From an uncultured Bacilli bacterium (GTDB lineage Bacteria; Bacillota_I; Bacilli_A; RF39; UBA660), in contig CAKOLO010000001.1 of NCBI GenBank assembly GCA_934096235.1, forward strand, positions 414,782-478,781: a stretch of DNA of 64,000 nt. Reading direction: 5' to 3'. Under the pieces are notes generated by a model. It worked only from the letters and a program-made list of their open reading frames with translations. It did not search any database and was not told the origin of the DNA. This document shows positions 30,032 to 39,603 of the stretch, one piece after another. The first letter of the stretch is position 1, and every line of letters starts with the position of its first letter. A program made the position numbers and the translations under genes.

Positions 30032-30403
30032 TTAAATCCAACGAGGAATATACAAATTTCTTGTAAATCCTTCCATATATTTACTGTATTCATTTAATAT
30101 AGTTTTAACTATAACACCAATTACATCAGTTTCTTTTTTAGAAACTTTTAAAGACGTTAAAGCATTAGTTAGCATAGTTTTAAATTCTCTATCATCTATA
30201 TATCTAAGTACAGCCTTATTTAAATTACTAACCCTCTTTAATTCATTTTTATCTTTAATATTTATTTTGAAAATATATGACTGAAAAATAGTTATTATTT
30301 TATCAGTCATATAATCAAGTTCACTAAATTCCTCATTTATTATTCTATAATAATCAGGGCAATATTTAAGAACTACTTTATTGTCTAAATAACTATTTTT
30401 CAT
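30032..30403 (-). CDS. Uncharacterised 123-residue protein downstream of rseP
   Basis: I do not recognise this protein. It appears all-helical and soluble, with several aromatic residues near the N-terminus (YCPDYYRI) and a C-terminus ending YIPRWI. It starts immediately after the rseP TAG, with SD GGTGA inside the rseP 3' end, so it is translationally coupled to rseP. The HD gene follows 23 bases later. Confidence 0.55.
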   Translation of the reverse strand: MKNSYLDNKVVLKYCPDYYRIINEEFSELDYMTDKIITIFQSYIFKINIKDKNELKRVSNLNKAVLRYIDDREFKTMLTNALTSLKVSKKETDVIGVIVKTILNEYSKYMEGFTRNLYIPRWI

Positions 30404-31465
30404 CTACTTCACCACAAGTCTAACTATATCATTAAATGTTACATAAAGCATTAACAATATCATTAAAAGAAATCCTACATAATTTAGTATTATTTCTAAC
30501 TTTTCACTAGATTTCTTTTTAGTTATTTTTTCTATTAATAGTATTAATACACGGCCACCATCAAATACTGGAACTGGTATTAAATTAATAATAGCTACAT
30601 TTATACTTAAATAAGCAGTTAAATATAACAATGTATTAAATCCTTGTGATTTAACATTATCTACTAAAGAATATATTCCAACAGGTCCACTAAGACTCTT
30701 AACTGGAACTTCACCAGTAAATAAATTACCTAATATTTTAAATATTGTTTTAAAGTTTGTATAGAATCCTTCAAATGCATAGATAATAGCATTCTTAAAT
30801 CCCTTATAGTATGTAGTTCCACTAGATTGAATACCAAATACTTTTACTTCTTGTCCTTCTACTTCTTGAACATCAGGAACTAAACTATATTCTTTTATTT
30901 CTCCATTACTCTTTTCTATTTTAAATATATATTCACTTTTTAATTTTTTAGCAGAAGCTTCTAATAAGAAATCATCCCAAGTATTAATCTTAACACCATT
31001 TACTTCAAGAATCTTATCTCCACTTTCAAGCCCAGCTTTTGCTGCAGCCATACCATCTACTACATTATGAATAACAGGCTCATTAACTGGTCTTCCATAA
31101 AATAAACCACTTACAAAGAATAAGAATATTGCTAAAAAGCAATTAAATAATATACCATTTATAAGTACTAATAATTTTCTACCAAAACTCTTATTCTCAA
31201 GTACTCTATCTTTTTTAATCTTCTTATCATCAGGATCTTCTTTTTCAGCCATAGATACAAATCCACCAATTGGAAATGCTCTAAGTGAATAAGTAGTTTC
31301 ACTCTTTTTAGGCTTATATTTAAGTAATTGAGGTCCCATTCCTAAAGAGAACTCATCTACATATACTCCACCTTTTTTAGCCGCAATAAAATGTCCAAAT
31401 TCATGGACAATTATTATTACACTTAAAATTATAAGCAACAACAGTAATGTTATCAAGAAATTCAT
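30404..31465 (-). CDS. rseP: Site-2 zinc metalloprotease RseP
   Basis: The 353-residue intramembrane protease of the M50 family cleaves anti-sigma factors and leftover signal peptides. The zinc site HEFGH is at residues 21-25; a PDZ domain lies around 130-200 (GLESGDKILEVNG); the third ligand motif VPVFDGGR is near 303. Four helices are visible. A strong SD GGAGG precedes ATG. It follows cdsA, as in many Firmicutes. Confidence 0.95.
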   Translation of the reverse strand: MNFLITLLLLLIILSVIIIVHEFGHFIAAKKGGVYVDEFSLGMGPQLLKYKPKKSETTYSLRAFPIGGFVSMAEKEDPDDKKIKKDRVLENKSFGRKLLVLINGILFNCFLAIFLFFVSGLFYGRPVNEPVIHNVVDGMAAAKAGLESGDKILEVNGVKINTWDDFLLEASAKKLKSEYIFKIEKSNGEIKEYSLVPDVQEVEGQEVKVFGIQSSGTTYYKGFKNAIIYAFEGFYTNFKTIFKILGNLFTGEVPVKSLSGPVGIYSLVDNVKSQGFNTLLYLTAYLSINVAIINLIPVPVFDGGRVLILLIEKITKKKSSEKLEIILNYVGFLLMILLMLYVTFNDIVRLVVK

Positions 31466-31474
31466 GTTAACCTC

Positions 31475-32272
31475 CTAGAAGAATGTAATAGCAAATGTAA
31501 ATGCTAATATAGCAAATAATAAACTATCTACTCTATCTAATACTCCACCATGTCCTGGCATAATATTTCCATAATCTTTAACACCATATTTTCTCTTAAC
31601 TGATGAGAAGAATAAATCTCCAAATTGAGCCATAATAGATAAAAATAATGATATTAATACTATAGCTATTATATGAGCATCAACTTTAATAAATGTTAAA
31701 AAGTAAACAACTCCAATAAACGTACCAAAGAATGTACCACCTAATGCACCTTCAACTGTTTTATTAGGAGATATTTTAGGACATAATTTAATCTTACCTA
31801 ACTTAGTACCAAAGAAATGAGCAAATGTATCAGTCATAAATGTTACTAACATAATATAAACAAAATAATCTAAGTTCATATTTCTAATTGTTATCAAGAA
31901 ATTAAATGCAGTTCCTAAAAAGAACACACCACCTAATATATAGAAAGCATCATCAGCATCATATTTCTTTCTATCAGGATATAATAGCAATGGTAACAAA
32001 CATAATAATATTGATAATGTTAGATATCTATAATCTATCTTAAATAAGTATGTATTATTAACTGCAGACATCATAAGTATAACAAATGCAGCCATTGATA
32101 AACACTTAATAAGAAGCGGAATCTTCTTATCTTTCTCACGAACAGTTAAGAATTCATTAAATCCTATTACTCCTATTATGCATGCTCCTATATAAAACCA
32201 ATAACCACCTAAAATCAATAATGGTACTACAATAATCAAAGCTACTATAGCACTTATCACTCTCTTTTTCAT
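31475..32272 (-). CDS. cdsA: Phosphatidate cytidylyltransferase
   Basis: The enzyme makes CDP-diacylglycerol from phosphatidate and CTP, the branch point of phospholipid synthesis. The 265-residue protein has about eight membrane helices. The C-terminal family signature is present as SPNKTVEGALGG and PGHGGVLDRVDSL. ATG at 32272 is chosen because GGTGA lies five bases upstream and TATAAT at 32289-32294 precludes the longer reading from 32317. It forms an operon with rseP. Confidence 0.94.
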   Translation of the reverse strand: MKKRVISAIVALIIVVPLLILGGYWFYIGACIIGVIGFNEFLTVREKDKKIPLLIKCLSMAAFVILMMSAVNNTYLFKIDYRYLTLSILLCLLPLLLYPDRKKYDADDAFYILGGVFFLGTAFNFLITIRNMNLDYFVYIMLVTFMTDTFAHFFGTKLGKIKLCPKISPNKTVEGALGGTFFGTFIGVVYFLTFIKVDAHIIAIVLISLFLSIMAQFGDLFFSSVKRKYGVKDYGNIMPGHGGVLDRVDSLLFAILAFTFAITFF

Positions 32273-32288
32273 ATACTTCACCATAACA

Positions 32289-32317
32289 ATTATATCACGT
32301 ATAAAAGACATACACAA
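32289..32317 (-). promoter_or_regulatory. cdsA-rseP promoter
   Basis: TTGTGT (32312-32317) and a perfect TATAAT (32289-32294) are 17 bases apart on the minus strand, giving a leader of about 10 bases. Confidence 0.75.
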
Positions 32318-32321
32318 TATT

Positions 32322-32353
32322 AAAAAAGTAATTCACTATCAAATGAATTACTT
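32322..32353 (-). terminator. Terminator after the BspA-like gene at 32358
   Basis: A 10-bp perfect stem (32326-32335 with 32344-32353) is followed by T's on the minus strand. Confidence 0.8.
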
Positions 32354-32357
32354 ATTA

Positions 32358-34265
32358 TTAATTAGTTTTTAATGTAAAATATCCCGGACTACTAGTTCCA
32401 CCATCTATTCTGGCATATTCTTTACCTTTTTTATTAGAGTCGAAAACAGTACCAGCCCCACCCACTAAATTAGTAGAATCTAAAAACATATCATTACTAA
32501 TACCTACATTATCTGTTATAAACTTATCACTTACATATATAGATTTTAATTTTGATTGAGCAAACATATAACTCATATCAGTTACTTTACTCGTATCAAA
32601 GCTACTTAAATCTAAAGAAGTAGCAGAACTATCACTAAACATACCACTCATATTTGTCACATTACTTGTATCAAAACTACTTAAATCTAAAGAAGTAGCA
32701 GAACTTTGTTTAAACATACTATTCATATTTGTAACATTAGAAGTATCAAAGCCTCTTAAATTTAACGACCTAGCTTTACTACCTCGAAACATACCACTCA
32801 TACTTGTCACATTACTTGTATTAAAGTTGCTTAAATCTAAAGAAGTAGCAGAACTATCACTAAACATACCACTCATATTTGTCACATTACTTGTATCAAA
32901 ACTACTTAAATCTAAAGAAGTAGCAGAACTTTGTTTAAACATACTATTCATATTTGTAACATTAGAAGTATCAAAGCCTCTTAAATTTAACGACCTAGCT
33001 TTACTACCTCGAAACATAGAAGACATATCTATTACATTACTTGTATCAAATCTATCTAGACCATTTATAGTAGTTGCGGCTGACTCATAAAACATAAAGC
33101 TCATATTAGTAACTTTACAAGTATCAAAATTGCTCACATCAATAGAAATAGCTTTACTATTTAAAAACATAGCTTTCATATTTGTCACATTACTTGTATC
33201 AAAACTACTTAAATCAAGCATAGTAGCAGAACTTTTATTAAACATTAAACTCATATTTGTTACTTTACTTGTATCAAAATTACTTAAATCTAATGTTGTT
33301 GCAGTGCTGCCATAAAACATATCGTGCATATCAGTTACATTACTTGTATCAAAACTACTTAAATCAAGTGAAGTTGCTTTAGACCCATAAAACATACTAT
33401 TCATGTTGACGACATTACTTGTATTAAAACTACTTAAATCTATTGAAGTTGCTTTGCTATTATAAAACATAAAAAGCATAGAAACTACAGGTTTATCATT
33501 TATATATGTACATAGTTTACTAGTAACTGCATCAGTACTTGCTTTATCAGTTAGTTGTACTCCCCAGCCATCAGTCGATATATTTTGCCAGCCCAATGAA
33601 GTATTAGTTCTTTCCTGTTTATATCTATAAGTATATTGTCCATTAACATATTCCGCACCCTGTACCATTTCTCCATCAAAAGTACAATAAATTTCAGCAG
33701 ACTCAGTATATTCTTCTATGCCAATCTTACCAGTAAATGTTTTATTCATATTATCATCTTGTGAATAATTTTTATTATCAAATTTCACTGTTACTGTATA
33801 TTCTTGAGTAATACCAGGGTCTATTGAAATATTGCCTTTTATATTACCAGTAGTAGTTGTATTACTTATTGGCACTGCTCTATAAATTTTGTCACATGTA
33901 CCATTCTCAGTTTGTGTAGTTTCACCATAATTTGTATAACTTTTACAATCTAATGTTGCATGTAATTCAAAGTTTTCAATTGTATTTATTAAGTCTCCCC
34001 AGTATAAAGAATACTTAGCACTTCTTGTTCCTGCATTAGTAACAGTAATAACTTTAGAAACTTCATCTCCTGGCACTGCATCAGTTAATTTAAGATCTGT
34101 TTCATCTTTATAAATAAGTCTTAAATCTCCTGCTGTCATAGATATATCTTTACTAGTACCTTCTATTTCCAAACTAAAATAAGCATAAGAATATCCCACT
34201 ATTGATAGAATTATCAAAGTAATTAATGATATTGATATAACTTTAATAATATTAGTATTTTTCAT
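32358..34265 (-). CDS. BspA-like surface protein with TasA-type N-terminus (635 aa)
   Basis: The N-terminus has a SipW-type signal/anchor ending GYSYAYF, followed by a TasA/camelysin-like beta domain (about 30-200: GDLRLIYKDE, PGDEVSKVITVTNAG). After a linker with GQYTYRYKQ there are about thirteen 25-residue DUF285/BspA leucine-rich units (core LDLSSFDTSNVTNM..MF). A C-terminal cap follows (IYVSDKF, LVGGAGT, YARIDGG, GYFTLK). Such repeats mediate adhesion in oral and gut bacteria. SD GGTGATGAT precedes ATG, and TAAAAT with an extended TG lies just upstream. Two 189-bp stretches inside are identical. Confidence 0.85.
   Translation of the reverse strand: MKNTNIIKVISISLITLIILSIVGYSYAYFSLEIEGTSKDISMTAGDLRLIYKDETDLKLTDAVPGDEVSKVITVTNAGTRSAKYSLYWGDLINTIENFELHATLDCKSYTNYGETTQTENGTCDKIYRAVPISNTTTTGNIKGNISIDPGITQEYTVTVKFDNKNYSQDDNMNKTFTGKIGIEEYTESAEIYCTFDGEMVQGAEYVNGQYTYRYKQERTNTSLGWQNISTDGWGVQLTDKASTDAVTSKLCTYINDKPVVSMLFMFYNSKATSIDLSSFNTSNVVNMNSMFYGSKATSLDLSSFDTSNVTDMHDMFYGSTATTLDLSNFDTSKVTNMSLMFNKSSATMLDLSSFDTSNVTNMKAMFLNSKAISIDVSNFDTCKVTNMSFMFYESAATTINGLDRFDTSNVIDMSSMFRGSKARSLNLRGFDTSNVTNMNSMFKQSSATSLDLSSFDTSNVTNMSGMFSDSSATSLDLSNFNTSNVTSMSGMFRGSKARSLNLRGFDTSNVTNMNSMFKQSSATSLDLSSFDTSNVTNMSGMFSDSSATSLDLSSFDTSKVTDMSYMFAQSKLKSIYVSDKFITDNVGISNDMFLDSTNLVGGAGTVFDSNKKGKEYARIDGGTSSPGYFTLKTN
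32605..32793 (-). repeat. 189-bp exact direct repeat, copy A
   Basis: By eye this is identical, base for base, to 32830-33018. The offset is 225 bp, exactly three 75-bp repeat units. It encodes the units with KQSSATSLDLSSF and SDSSATSLDLS. Confidence 0.9.
32830..33018 (-). repeat. 189-bp exact direct repeat, copy B
   Basis: Second copy of the stretch at 32605-32793, in the same orientation and frame, indicating a very recent in-frame tandem duplication or conversion within the array. Confidence 0.9.
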
Positions 34266-34302
34266 ATCATCACCATTAATATTTTATCATTTTCTAATAC
34301 AA

Positions 34303-34334
34303 AATAAAAGATATATATTTCTATATACCTTTTA
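34303..34334 (-). terminator. Terminator after the 239-residue gene
   Basis: An imperfect AAAAG-TATATA/TATATA-CTTTT hairpin followed by TTATTTT on the minus strand overlaps the gene end. Confidence 0.6.
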
Positions 34335-35051
34335 TTCTTCACATAAACTCTTTACTGAATTACCTTTATATACAAGTGTCGAATCTTTATATTTACCGCA
34401 CCATTCACTATCTAGTTTTAATTTGAAATAATTTTTACCACAACTACCATTATTATATCTAGTGAAGTATTCTACTCCATCTCTATCTTCCATACAATAT
34501 ACTCTATCAGTATACTTTTCTTCATAATGCCAGTCATATTTACCATCGACTTTTACAAATTCAGGGAAAATGACGATATATTTTTTATCATCTACCATCA
34601 TTTCATTCCCTTTTTCATCTAATTTCTTTTTATAAACTAATCTTCCATAAGTATTAGCAACAAACACAGCATCTTGTACATCTTTATCATCCTTCATTGC
34701 TTCAACCATTTCACTTGTATATACACCATTTTTAGTAATTAATTCTAAATCTTCCTCAAAAATCTTAAGACCACTTGAATTAGTATAATATCCATCTACA
34801 TATTCATAACTTTTAGGACATATTGCATCAGGATCATCATATCCACCTAATATAACAGTTTTACTATCTTTACAATACCAAACTTTATAAAAAGGAGCAC
34901 TATATACTATAAAATCTTTTTCATCTTTCTTTAAAGAAAATTTAGGTACTTTATTATTAGTCTTGACAAGAAAATAATCTATATAAGCAAGTGCAGATAA
35001 AATCAAAAGTAACGTAAAAACTATTATAAATATTTTCTTAATCAACTTCAT
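34332..35051 (-). CDS. Membrane-anchored extracytoplasmic protein, unknown
   Basis: The 239-residue protein has one N-terminal membrane segment (about 5-25) and no lipobox. The extracellular part is rich in Tyr, Lys and Asp with six or more cysteines (YCKDSK, AICPKS, YCMEDRD, SCGKNYF, EWCGKY, LCEE), so disulfides are possible. I do not recognise the family. The SD GGGAG precedes ATG. It lies 21 bases after the ornithine carbamoyltransferase gene on the same strand and may be cotranscribed with the arginine genes. Confidence 0.6.
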   Translation of the reverse strand: MKLIKKIFIIVFTLLLILSALAYIDYFLVKTNNKVPKFSLKKDEKDFIVYSAPFYKVWYCKDSKTVILGGYDDPDAICPKSYEYVDGYYTNSSGLKIFEEDLELITKNGVYTSEMVEAMKDDKDVQDAVFVANTYGRLVYKKKLDEKGNEMMVDDKKYIVIFPEFVKVDGKYDWHYEEKYTDRVYCMEDRDGVEYFTRYNNGSCGKNYFKLKLDSEWCGKYKDSTLVYKGNSVKSLCEE

Positions 35052-35072
35052 TTTAAAACTCCCTTACTTTAA

Positions 35073-36065
35073 TTAATCTTTAAGTGTTGCATACATAACT
35101 GCTTTAATAGTATGCATTCTATTTTCTGCTTCATCAAATACTACTGATTGTTCACTTTCAAATACTTCATTAGTAACTTCCATTTCAGGAATACCAAATT
35201 TATTATTAATATCAACTCCGATTGAAGTATTTTGATCATGGAATGATGGTAGTGCATGCATAAATATTGCATTTTCTTTAGCCATAGCCATTTTTTCTTT
35301 ATCTACTTGATATGGTTTTAATAATTTAATTCTCTTTTCCCATATCTCATCTGGTTCTCCCATAGATACCCATACATCAGTATATATTGCATCAGCATCT
35401 TTAAATGCTTCTTCAACGTCTTCTGTTTGAGTTATTGTGCATCCATTCTTTTCTGCAATAACTTTTGCTTTCTTAATAATAGATTCATCTCCCCATAACT
35501 CTTTAGGTCCACAAGCTACAAAATTTACTCCCATTTTAGCACTCATAACTAATAATGAATTAGCTACGTTATTTCTAGTATCACCTACAAATACTAATTT
35601 TAAACCTTTTAAATGTCCAAAATGTTCTTCCATAGTCATAAAGTCAGCTAAAACTTGTGTTGGATGGAAAGTATCAGTAAGACCATTCCATACAGGTACT
35701 CCTGAATACTTAGCTAAATCATTAACTGATGCTTGTTTGAATCCTCTAAATTCAATACCATCATACATTCTTCCAAGTACTCTAGCAGTATCAGCAATAC
35801 TTTCTTTCTTACCAAGTTGACTACCACTTGAATCTAAATATGTAGTATGCATACCTAAATCATAAGCAGCTACTTCAAATGAACATCTAGTTCTAGTACT
35901 AGTTTTTTCAAATATTAACGCTATATTTTTTCCTTTCAAATATTCATGATTTACATGATTATGCTTTTTTTCTTTAAAATCTTTTGCTAAATCTAATAAA
36001 TATCTAATTTCTTCTTCCTTAAAATCAAATATTTTTAAGAAACATTTTCCTCTTAAATCAACCAT
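35073..36065 (-). CDS. arcB: Ornithine carbamoyltransferase, HALP variant
   Basis: This enzyme interconverts citrulline and phosphate with ornithine and carbamoyl phosphate; beside arginine deiminase the catabolic direction is expected. It has 330 residues. The carbamoyl-phosphate motif STRTR (about 56-60), the region FHPTQVLAD and a C-terminal HALPSFHD are visible. In the family the last motif is HCLP; here the Cys is Ala (codon GCA), although this Cys normally contacts ornithine. ATG at 36065 lies two bases after arcA with SD GAGAGGA inside arcA. Whether it is fully active, or prefers another amine, is open. Confidence 0.9.
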   Translation of the reverse strand: MVDLRGKCFLKIFDFKEEEIRYLLDLAKDFKEKKHNHVNHEYLKGKNIALIFEKTSTRTRCSFEVAAYDLGMHTTYLDSSGSQLGKKESIADTARVLGRMYDGIEFRGFKQASVNDLAKYSGVPVWNGLTDTFHPTQVLADFMTMEEHFGHLKGLKLVFVGDTRNNVANSLLVMSAKMGVNFVACGPKELWGDESIIKKAKVIAEKNGCTITQTEDVEEAFKDADAIYTDVWVSMGEPDEIWEKRIKLLKPYQVDKEKMAMAKENAIFMHALPSFHDQNTSIGVDINNKFGIPEMEVTNEVFESEQSVVFDEAENRMHTIKAVMYATLKD

Positions 36066-36067
36066 TC

Positions 36068-37291
36068 TTAATCCTCTCTTTCTAATGCCATACTCATACA
36101 GTGAGGTCCACCTCTACCACGAGATAACTCACTACTTGGTATTTCTATTACTTTTATACCAGCTTGTCTAAATACTTCATTACTTACATGATTTCTATCA
36201 TATGCTATTGCTACACCTGGTCTAATTGTAAGTAAGTTTGCTCCATCACTCCATTGTTCTCTTTCAGCAGGAATTCTCTTTCCTCCACCACATTTAATAA
36301 GAGTAACTTTATCTATATGTAAGTATTTTTCTAATAACTTATCAAGTGGCATATCAAGTTCTACTATATTTAACTCTTCACTATTCTTTCCTTTAGAAAT
36401 TTCAAATACTTTAGTTAGATGCATAACTTGACTATGTACAGCAAATTTATCAGCATCTAGTCTAGTCATAACTGTATCTAAATGCATAAAACTTCTTTCA
36501 TCAGGAATATCAAATGCTAAAACATATTTAAATTTATTATCTTTACTAGCAAATATATTTTTAGCAAGTAAATTTATCGCATCAGGTTCTGTTCTCTCAG
36601 AAATACCTATAGCTATAACTTCATCACTTAATACTTGAATATCTCCTCCTTCAATATGATAAGCATTATATCTATCATAATATTTAGGAGTATCTTTATA
36701 TTCTGGATGATACTTAAATATATATTCAGCAAATATTGTTTCTCTTTGACGAGTTACTGAGTACATTCTATGAATACTTACCCCATCTCCAATTGAAGCA
36801 AACGGATCACGAGGAGCATATAAGTTTGGAAGTGGATCTAATATCATCTTTCCAATATCACGAGTAGCAAAGAATCCACTACTTGGTCTATATCCTTCTA
36901 AGTCTTCACTATCTATACCAGTAATACATTTTTTAATAAGTTCACGATTATCTTTAAATTGATTTAAATAATTAAATACTAAATCAAATACTACTCCTGA
37001 AGTAACTCCTCCTTCTTTAATAAATTGTTTTAAGAATTTTTCTCTTACTTTAGGATGTGTATCTAACGCTTCAGCAGCTAAATCCACAAGGTAAACAACT
37101 TCAACCCCTTCAGCCCTTAAAGCGCCAGCAAATACATCATGTTCTTCTTGAGCCTTTTTCAAATATGGTATATCATCAAATAATAGTCTTTCTAAAGTAT
37201 TAGGAGTTAAATTTAAAAATTCATCTCCAGGTCTATGTAATAACACTTTTTTTAAAGGCTTTATTTCACTATATACATGTATACCTGACAT
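36068..37291 (-). CDS. arcA: Arginine deiminase
   Basis: The enzyme hydrolyses arginine to citrulline and ammonia, the first step of the ADI pathway, which yields ATP and acid resistance. The 407-residue protein has the expected active-site blocks: [12 protein letters not shown] (His, Asp), EGGDIQVL, and the catalytic Cys in [14 protein letters not shown] at the C-terminus. The SD AAAGGAGAG precedes ATG at 37291. It leads an arcA-arcB unit. Carbamate kinase (arcC) and the ArcD antiporter are not in the window. Confidence 0.96.
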   Translation of the reverse strand: MSGIHVYSEIKPLKKVLLHRPGDEFLNLTPNTLERLLFDDIPYLKKAQEEHDVFAGALRAEGVEVVYLVDLAAEALDTHPKVREKFLKQFIKEGGVTSGVVFDLVFNYLNQFKDNRELIKKCITGIDSEDLEGYRPSSGFFATRDIGKMILDPLPNLYAPRDPFASIGDGVSIHRMYSVTRQRETIFAEYIFKYHPEYKDTPKYYDRYNAYHIEGGDIQVLSDEVIAIGISERTEPDAINLLAKNIFASKDNKFKYVLAFDIPDERSFMHLDTVMTRLDADKFAVHSQVMHLTKVFEISKGKNSEELNIVELDMPLDKLLEKYLHIDKVTLIKCGGGKRIPAEREQWSDGANLLTIRPGVAIAYDRNHVSNEVFRQAGIKVIEIPSSELSRGRGGPHCMSMALERED

Positions 37292-37368
37292 ATATCTCTC
37301 CTTTCCATCTTTATCCTCATAATCATTATATCTTTAAATGAAAAAAAAGTAAATGAATTTTATATTTT

Positions 37369-38079
37369 TCACTTACTCTTTCCTAGAAATTCACGTACTT
37401 TTGGATTCTCACTATTAAGTATATCTTTTTTAGTTCCATATTCTAGTATTCCTTTATCTTTTAAAAATAATACTTTATCAGCATAGTTCTTTATTAAATC
37501 CATTTCATGACTTACTACTACTATAGTAGTTGTTTTAGATAGTTCATCTAATAGTTCTAATAAGTCATTTACTACACTTGGATCTAATGCACTAGTTGGT
37601 TCATCAAATAGTATTACCTCTGGTTTAGTAGCAAGTGCTCTTGCTATCGCAACTCTTTGTTTCTCTCCACCACTTAATCTTTTAGGATAACTATTTATTT
37701 TATCTAAAATATGTACTTGAGTTAATAACTCTCTAACTTTTTTATCTATTTCTGCTTTACTACCAAGTTTTAATAATCTAGGTGCTAATGCTATATTTTC
37801 TCCAACTGTCAAATGAGGAAACAAATTAAAGTTTTGAAATACCATTCCAACTTTACTCTTTAATGTTACTTCATCTATTTCTTTAATATTAACACCATTT
37901 AAAAATATCTTTCCAGCATCTATCTTTTCAAATCCATTTAAACATCTAATTAATGTAGTTTTACCACAACCAGAAGGCCCTATTATTAATAATTTCTCAT
38001 TATCATTTATTTCAAAACTAACATTTTTAAATACTATCTTTTTATCATATTTTTTAGTTATATTATCTATCTTAATCAA
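37369..38079 (-). CDS. Amino-acid ABC transporter ATPase (GlnQ/ArtP type)
   Basis: The 236-residue ATPase has Walker A GPSGCGKTT, Q-loop VFQNFNLFPHLT, signature LSGGEKQR, Walker B VILFDEPT and switch VSHEMD, all intact. It powers polar amino-acid uptake. The start is probably TTG at 38079, which overlaps the permease TGA in a TTGA junction. With the permease and binding protein upstream it forms a complete importer. Position next to arcA-arcB suggests arginine, ornithine or citrulline as substrate. Confidence 0.92.
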   Translation of the reverse strand: MIKIDNITKKYDKKIVFKNVSFEINDNEKLLIIGPSGCGKTTLIRCLNGFEKIDAGKIFLNGVNIKEIDEVTLKSKVGMVFQNFNLFPHLTVGENIALAPRLLKLGSKAEIDKKVRELLTQVHILDKINSYPKRLSGGEKQRVAIARALATKPEVILFDEPTSALDPSVVNDLLELLDELSKTTTIVVVSHEMDLIKNYADKVLFLKDKGILEYGTKKDILNSENPKVREFLGKSK

Positions 38080-38771
38080 GCTACATCTAACTTCCTTTCT
38101 ATCTTTTTCATAAGTTTACTAAGAAGTCCAGTTATTAATAAATATATAAGTGCTATTAATATAAGTGGAAAGAAGTAATCATACGTATTAGATGCTATTA
38201 TATCTGATGCTTTTGTTAAATCAGTAATTCCTATATAACCTGCTATCGCAGTTTCTTTAACTAATGTAATAAACTCATTTCCCATAGAAGCTAAACTATT
38301 TTTAACAGCTTGAGGTATTATTATATATATAAGTGTTTGTTTAAAAGTAAGTCCAAGCGCAAGTCCACCTTCTATTTGACCATCATCTATACTATCAAAA
38401 CCACTTCTAAGTATCTCTGAACTATATGCTCCACTATTAATACCAAAAGCAAGCATACCAACTATTACTGGATCTAAACTAGATGTTTTAAATATTATAT
38501 AGTACATTATCATAAGTTGTAACACACTTGGTGTACCTCTTATAATAGCTACATAAAACTTTCCAATCGCAGTTAATATTTTAAATTTACCAGTATGTTT
38601 ATTAGTATATCTAATTATTGATATAAGTACACCTATAATTATACCAATAGCTAAAGCACCTAAAGATATAATTATAGTATTTTTAAGACCTTCAAGTATT
38701 AATTCATATCTATTATCAAATATAACTGTCTTATAAAAATTATTATAAATATCATTTAAAAAATCACTCAT
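38076..38771 (-). CDS. Amino-acid ABC transporter permease (HisM family)
   Basis: The 231-residue permease has about five helices and the coupling (EAA) loop SGAYSSEILRSGFDSIDDGQIEGGLALGL. Landmarks are SEILRSGFDSI and GLALGLTFKQ. As a single permease gene it would form a homodimer with the ATPase dimer. The stop TGA overlaps the ATPase start. It lies six bases after the binding-protein gene. Confidence 0.92.
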   Translation of the reverse strand: MSDFLNDIYNNFYKTVIFDNRYELILEGLKNTIIISLGALAIGIIIGVLISIIRYTNKHTGKFKILTAIGKFYVAIIRGTPSVLQLMIMYYIIFKTSSLDPVIVGMLAFGINSGAYSSEILRSGFDSIDDGQIEGGLALGLTFKQTLIYIIIPQAVKNSLASMGNEFITLVKETAIAGYIGITDLTKASDIIASNTYDYFFPLILIALIYLLITGLLSKLMKKIERKLDVA

Positions 38772-38777
38772 AATACA

Positions 38778-39506
38778 TTAAGAAGAATGATTAATTACAA
38801 ACTCTTCTATTTTTCCTTCCTCTATTAATCTTTCTAATACTTCATTTATTTTATTTAATAACTCAGTATTTCCCTTTTTAACAGCAATAGCATATTTATC
38901 AGTAAATAAATTTATATTTAATATAGTAAGTTCACTATTATTTTTAACTAATTCTTTAGCAGGTAATTCATCCATAACAATACAATCTGCTTTACTTGTT
39001 TTAACATCTTCAGCAGCACCTAAGAATTTCTTTTGACGAACTATTTTAGCATCTTTAAATTCTTTACTTACATAACTATCAGCTACACTTCCAAGTTGTA
39101 CTGTAATAGTTTTATTTTTTAAATCATTTATACTCTTAATAGAATTATACCCTTTTCTAACAACAATTACTTGTTTACTTGAAACATATTCTATAGAAAA
39201 ATCTACTTCTTTTTTTCTCTCTTCATTAATACTCATACCAGCCGCAGCAAAATCAGCTTTACCTGAATTAAGTTCATTTATTAATGAATCAAACGCAACA
39301 TCTTTAATTTCTAATTCTTTTCCCATAGACTTAGCTATTTCACGAGCAATATCAACATCTACCCCAACAATACCACTACTATCACGATATTCATAAGGAG
39401 CAAACCCTGCTTCAGTTACCATAACTAACTTATTATCATCTTTTTTACATCCAAATAATAAAAATGAAATACTAAAAATAACTAATAATTTAAATACTTT
39501 TTTCAT
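38778..39506 (-). CDS. Amino-acid ABC transporter substrate-binding lipoprotein
   Basis: The 242-residue protein has a lipoprotein signal with lipobox LLFGC (Cys about 19) and a family 3 solute-binding fold: GFAPYEYRDSSGIVGVDVDIA near the N-terminus and DELPAKELV in the hinge region. Binding-pocket side chains alone do not define arginine versus glutamine. ATG at 39506 is chosen because AGGTGA lies five bases upstream; the GTG at 39515 lies within that SD. TATAAT is at 39525-39530. Confidence 0.92.
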   Translation of the reverse strand: MKKVFKLLVIFSISFLLFGCKKDDNKLVMVTEAGFAPYEYRDSSGIVGVDVDIAREIAKSMGKELEIKDVAFDSLINELNSGKADFAAAGMSINEERKKEVDFSIEYVSSKQVIVVRKGYNSIKSINDLKNKTITVQLGSVADSYVSKEFKDAKIVRQKKFLGAAEDVKTSKADCIVMDELPAKELVKNNSELTILNINLFTDKYAIAVKKGNTELLNKINEVLERLIEEGKIEEFVINHSS

Positions 39507-39559
39507 ACTCTTCACCTACTTTAAATTATAACATTAAATATTCTTCAAATAAATAAAAT

Positions 39560-39588
39560 TTGATAAAAATTTAAAAATGTTTTATAAT
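39560..39588 (+). promoter_or_regulatory. Promoter of the 211-residue gene
   Basis: TTGATA (39560-39565) and TATAAT (39583-39588) are 17 bases apart. An ATG at 39577 lies inside the spacer, which rules it out as the translation start of the following gene. Confidence 0.8.
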
Positions 39589-39603
39589 ATCATTGGTGAA
39601 TTT

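Noticed and set aside
32605..33018. Regular repeats that could suggest a CRISPR array
   Set aside because: The 75-bp units are coding, in frame and not separated by unique spacers; no cas genes are present.
37335..37375. Terminator after the ABC ATPase gene
   Set aside because: The AAGTGAA/TTCA-CTT pairing needs a 3-base bulge and a long loop, so it was left out of the feature list.
39577..39603. Earlier ATG for the 211-residue secreted protein
   Set aside because: It lies between the -35 and -10 boxes; the ATG at 39604 has an SD site and gives a proper signal peptide.
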